A DNA stretch of 58,398 nt, from the NCBI RefSeq assembly GCF_001434055.1, contig NZ_AZCZ01000016.1:1-58398 (forward strand). Direction: 5' to 3'. Numbering within the stretch: the stretch's first letter is position 1; each line of letters starts with the position of its first letter. Of the stretch, positions 58,039 through 58,398 are shown piece by piece. The notes beneath the pieces are model-generated. The model was not told the DNA's origin. It ran no database searches and was given only the letters and a program-made list of their open reading frames with translations. Source of the stretch: Levilactobacillus parabrevis ATCC 53295 (GTDB lineage: Bacteria; Bacillota; Bacilli; Lactobacillales; Lactobacillaceae). The position numbers and the translations under genes were made by a program.

Positions 58039-58398
58039 GTATGCCCTACAAACCTTCTGAGTCGGTATTAGTCCCCTATCATGGTGATTGTCGTCAGCAG
58101 TGGTTGACTCGAAGAACCGACGACGCCTTTAACCGCCCGGACCCCCAATACGATAGTTGTCGCTATTTACGAAAGGCTCTGTTATGATCAACTCAATCCA
58201 TGAATCCCTAGAAAAATAATGCACTCAAATCTTACGTCACAAAGAACCTTTAGAGCCGTCATCTATTTTCGACACTTCTTTAGCAGCTATAGAATCCTTA
58301 GAGCAGTCGGCAATCAAGTTCTACGGTTGTCGACCTAGCCGAATTAACCACGAAGTCTGAGCTGGGAGATTACTTCGGTTCTATGTCAACTGTTGTTG
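58039..58398. other. Gene-free right end of the window
   Basis: No frame with a ribosome site on either strand. I see no homology I can name; possibly a decayed gene. Confidence 0.4.

Noticed and set aside
57996-58187. 63-codon frame at the right end
   Set aside because: It runs through a clear transcription terminator and has no ribosome site.
1-58398. tRNA, rRNA, CRISPR, prophage or IS elements
   Set aside because: GTTCGAATC-like strings occur only inside genes without cloverleaf context; no regular repeat array, integrase or transposase was seen.

Overview
The window looks like chromosomal DNA from a heterofermentative Lactobacillaceae (lactobacillus) species, probably close to Levilactobacillus, Secundilactobacillus or Lactiplantibacillus. 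Reasons: strong AGGAGG ribosome sites, lactobacillus-style short secreted proteins, an iron-sulfur-free MutY, a met T-box, CcpA (cre) sites, orphan OppA lipoproteins, a hemH-mntH pair, and an lpdB/C/D plus tannase set that I recognise from Lactiplantibacillus plantarum. I see no rRNA, tRNA, prophage, insertion sequence or CRISPR array. The genus is an inference.

Layout. 0.2-9 kb: cspA, a hydrolase pair, mutY, an orphan oppA, lplA facing a lipoyl-carrier (GcvH-like) gene, a small acidic protein, a phosphatase and an EamA exporter. 9.2-12.4 kb: metQ-metN-metI behind a T-box leader. 12.5-15.4 kb: a divergent Tag-like glycosylase and a second orphan oppA behind a cysteine-codon leader peptide with attenuator-like RNA folds. 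15.5-19.3 kb: GH3 beta-glucosidase, GNAT, choloylglycine hydrolase. 19.8-24.7 kb: tag-sbcD-sbcC with a LexA box. 24.9-34.8 kb: secreted proteins (matrixin protease, GH25 lysozyme, GH8 glycanase, LPXTG adhesin) mixed with hemH-mntH and a MerR-cupin-CMD operon. 35.2-38.5 kb: ADP-ribosylglycohydrolase / NCS1 permease / PfkB kinase operon. 38.6-44.7 kb: aldo-keto reductase, two tandem MFS exporters, a secreted ADP-ribosyltransferase-like protein, a GATase and a secreted unknown. 45-57 kb: gallate decarboxylase genes lpdC-lpdB-lpdD with a divergent LysR regulator, a DUF1697/Def-like/acetyltransferase run, thioredoxin with a reductase pseudogene, tannase, a PucR regulator and a cre-controlled MFS transporter. 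57-58.4 kb: crcB pair and a gene-free end with a small-RNA-like unit.

How the genes work together. Tannase would release gallate from gallotannins, LpdC with its UbiX partner LpdB would decarboxylate it to pyrogallol, and the PucR-linked MFS protein is a candidate permease. tag-sbcDC is a DNA-repair operon. metNIQ and the two OppA proteins scavenge methionine and peptides; the second OppA appears to be controlled by cysteine supply.

Most novel candidates: (1) the cysteine-codon attenuator before oppA at 15.2-15.4 kb; (2) a secreted R-S-ExE ADP-ribosyltransferase-like protein at 42.2-43.1 kb; (3) the glycohydrolase/permease/kinase salvage operon; (4) a CsoR/CstR-like operator in the trxA promoter beside a decayed disulfide reductase.
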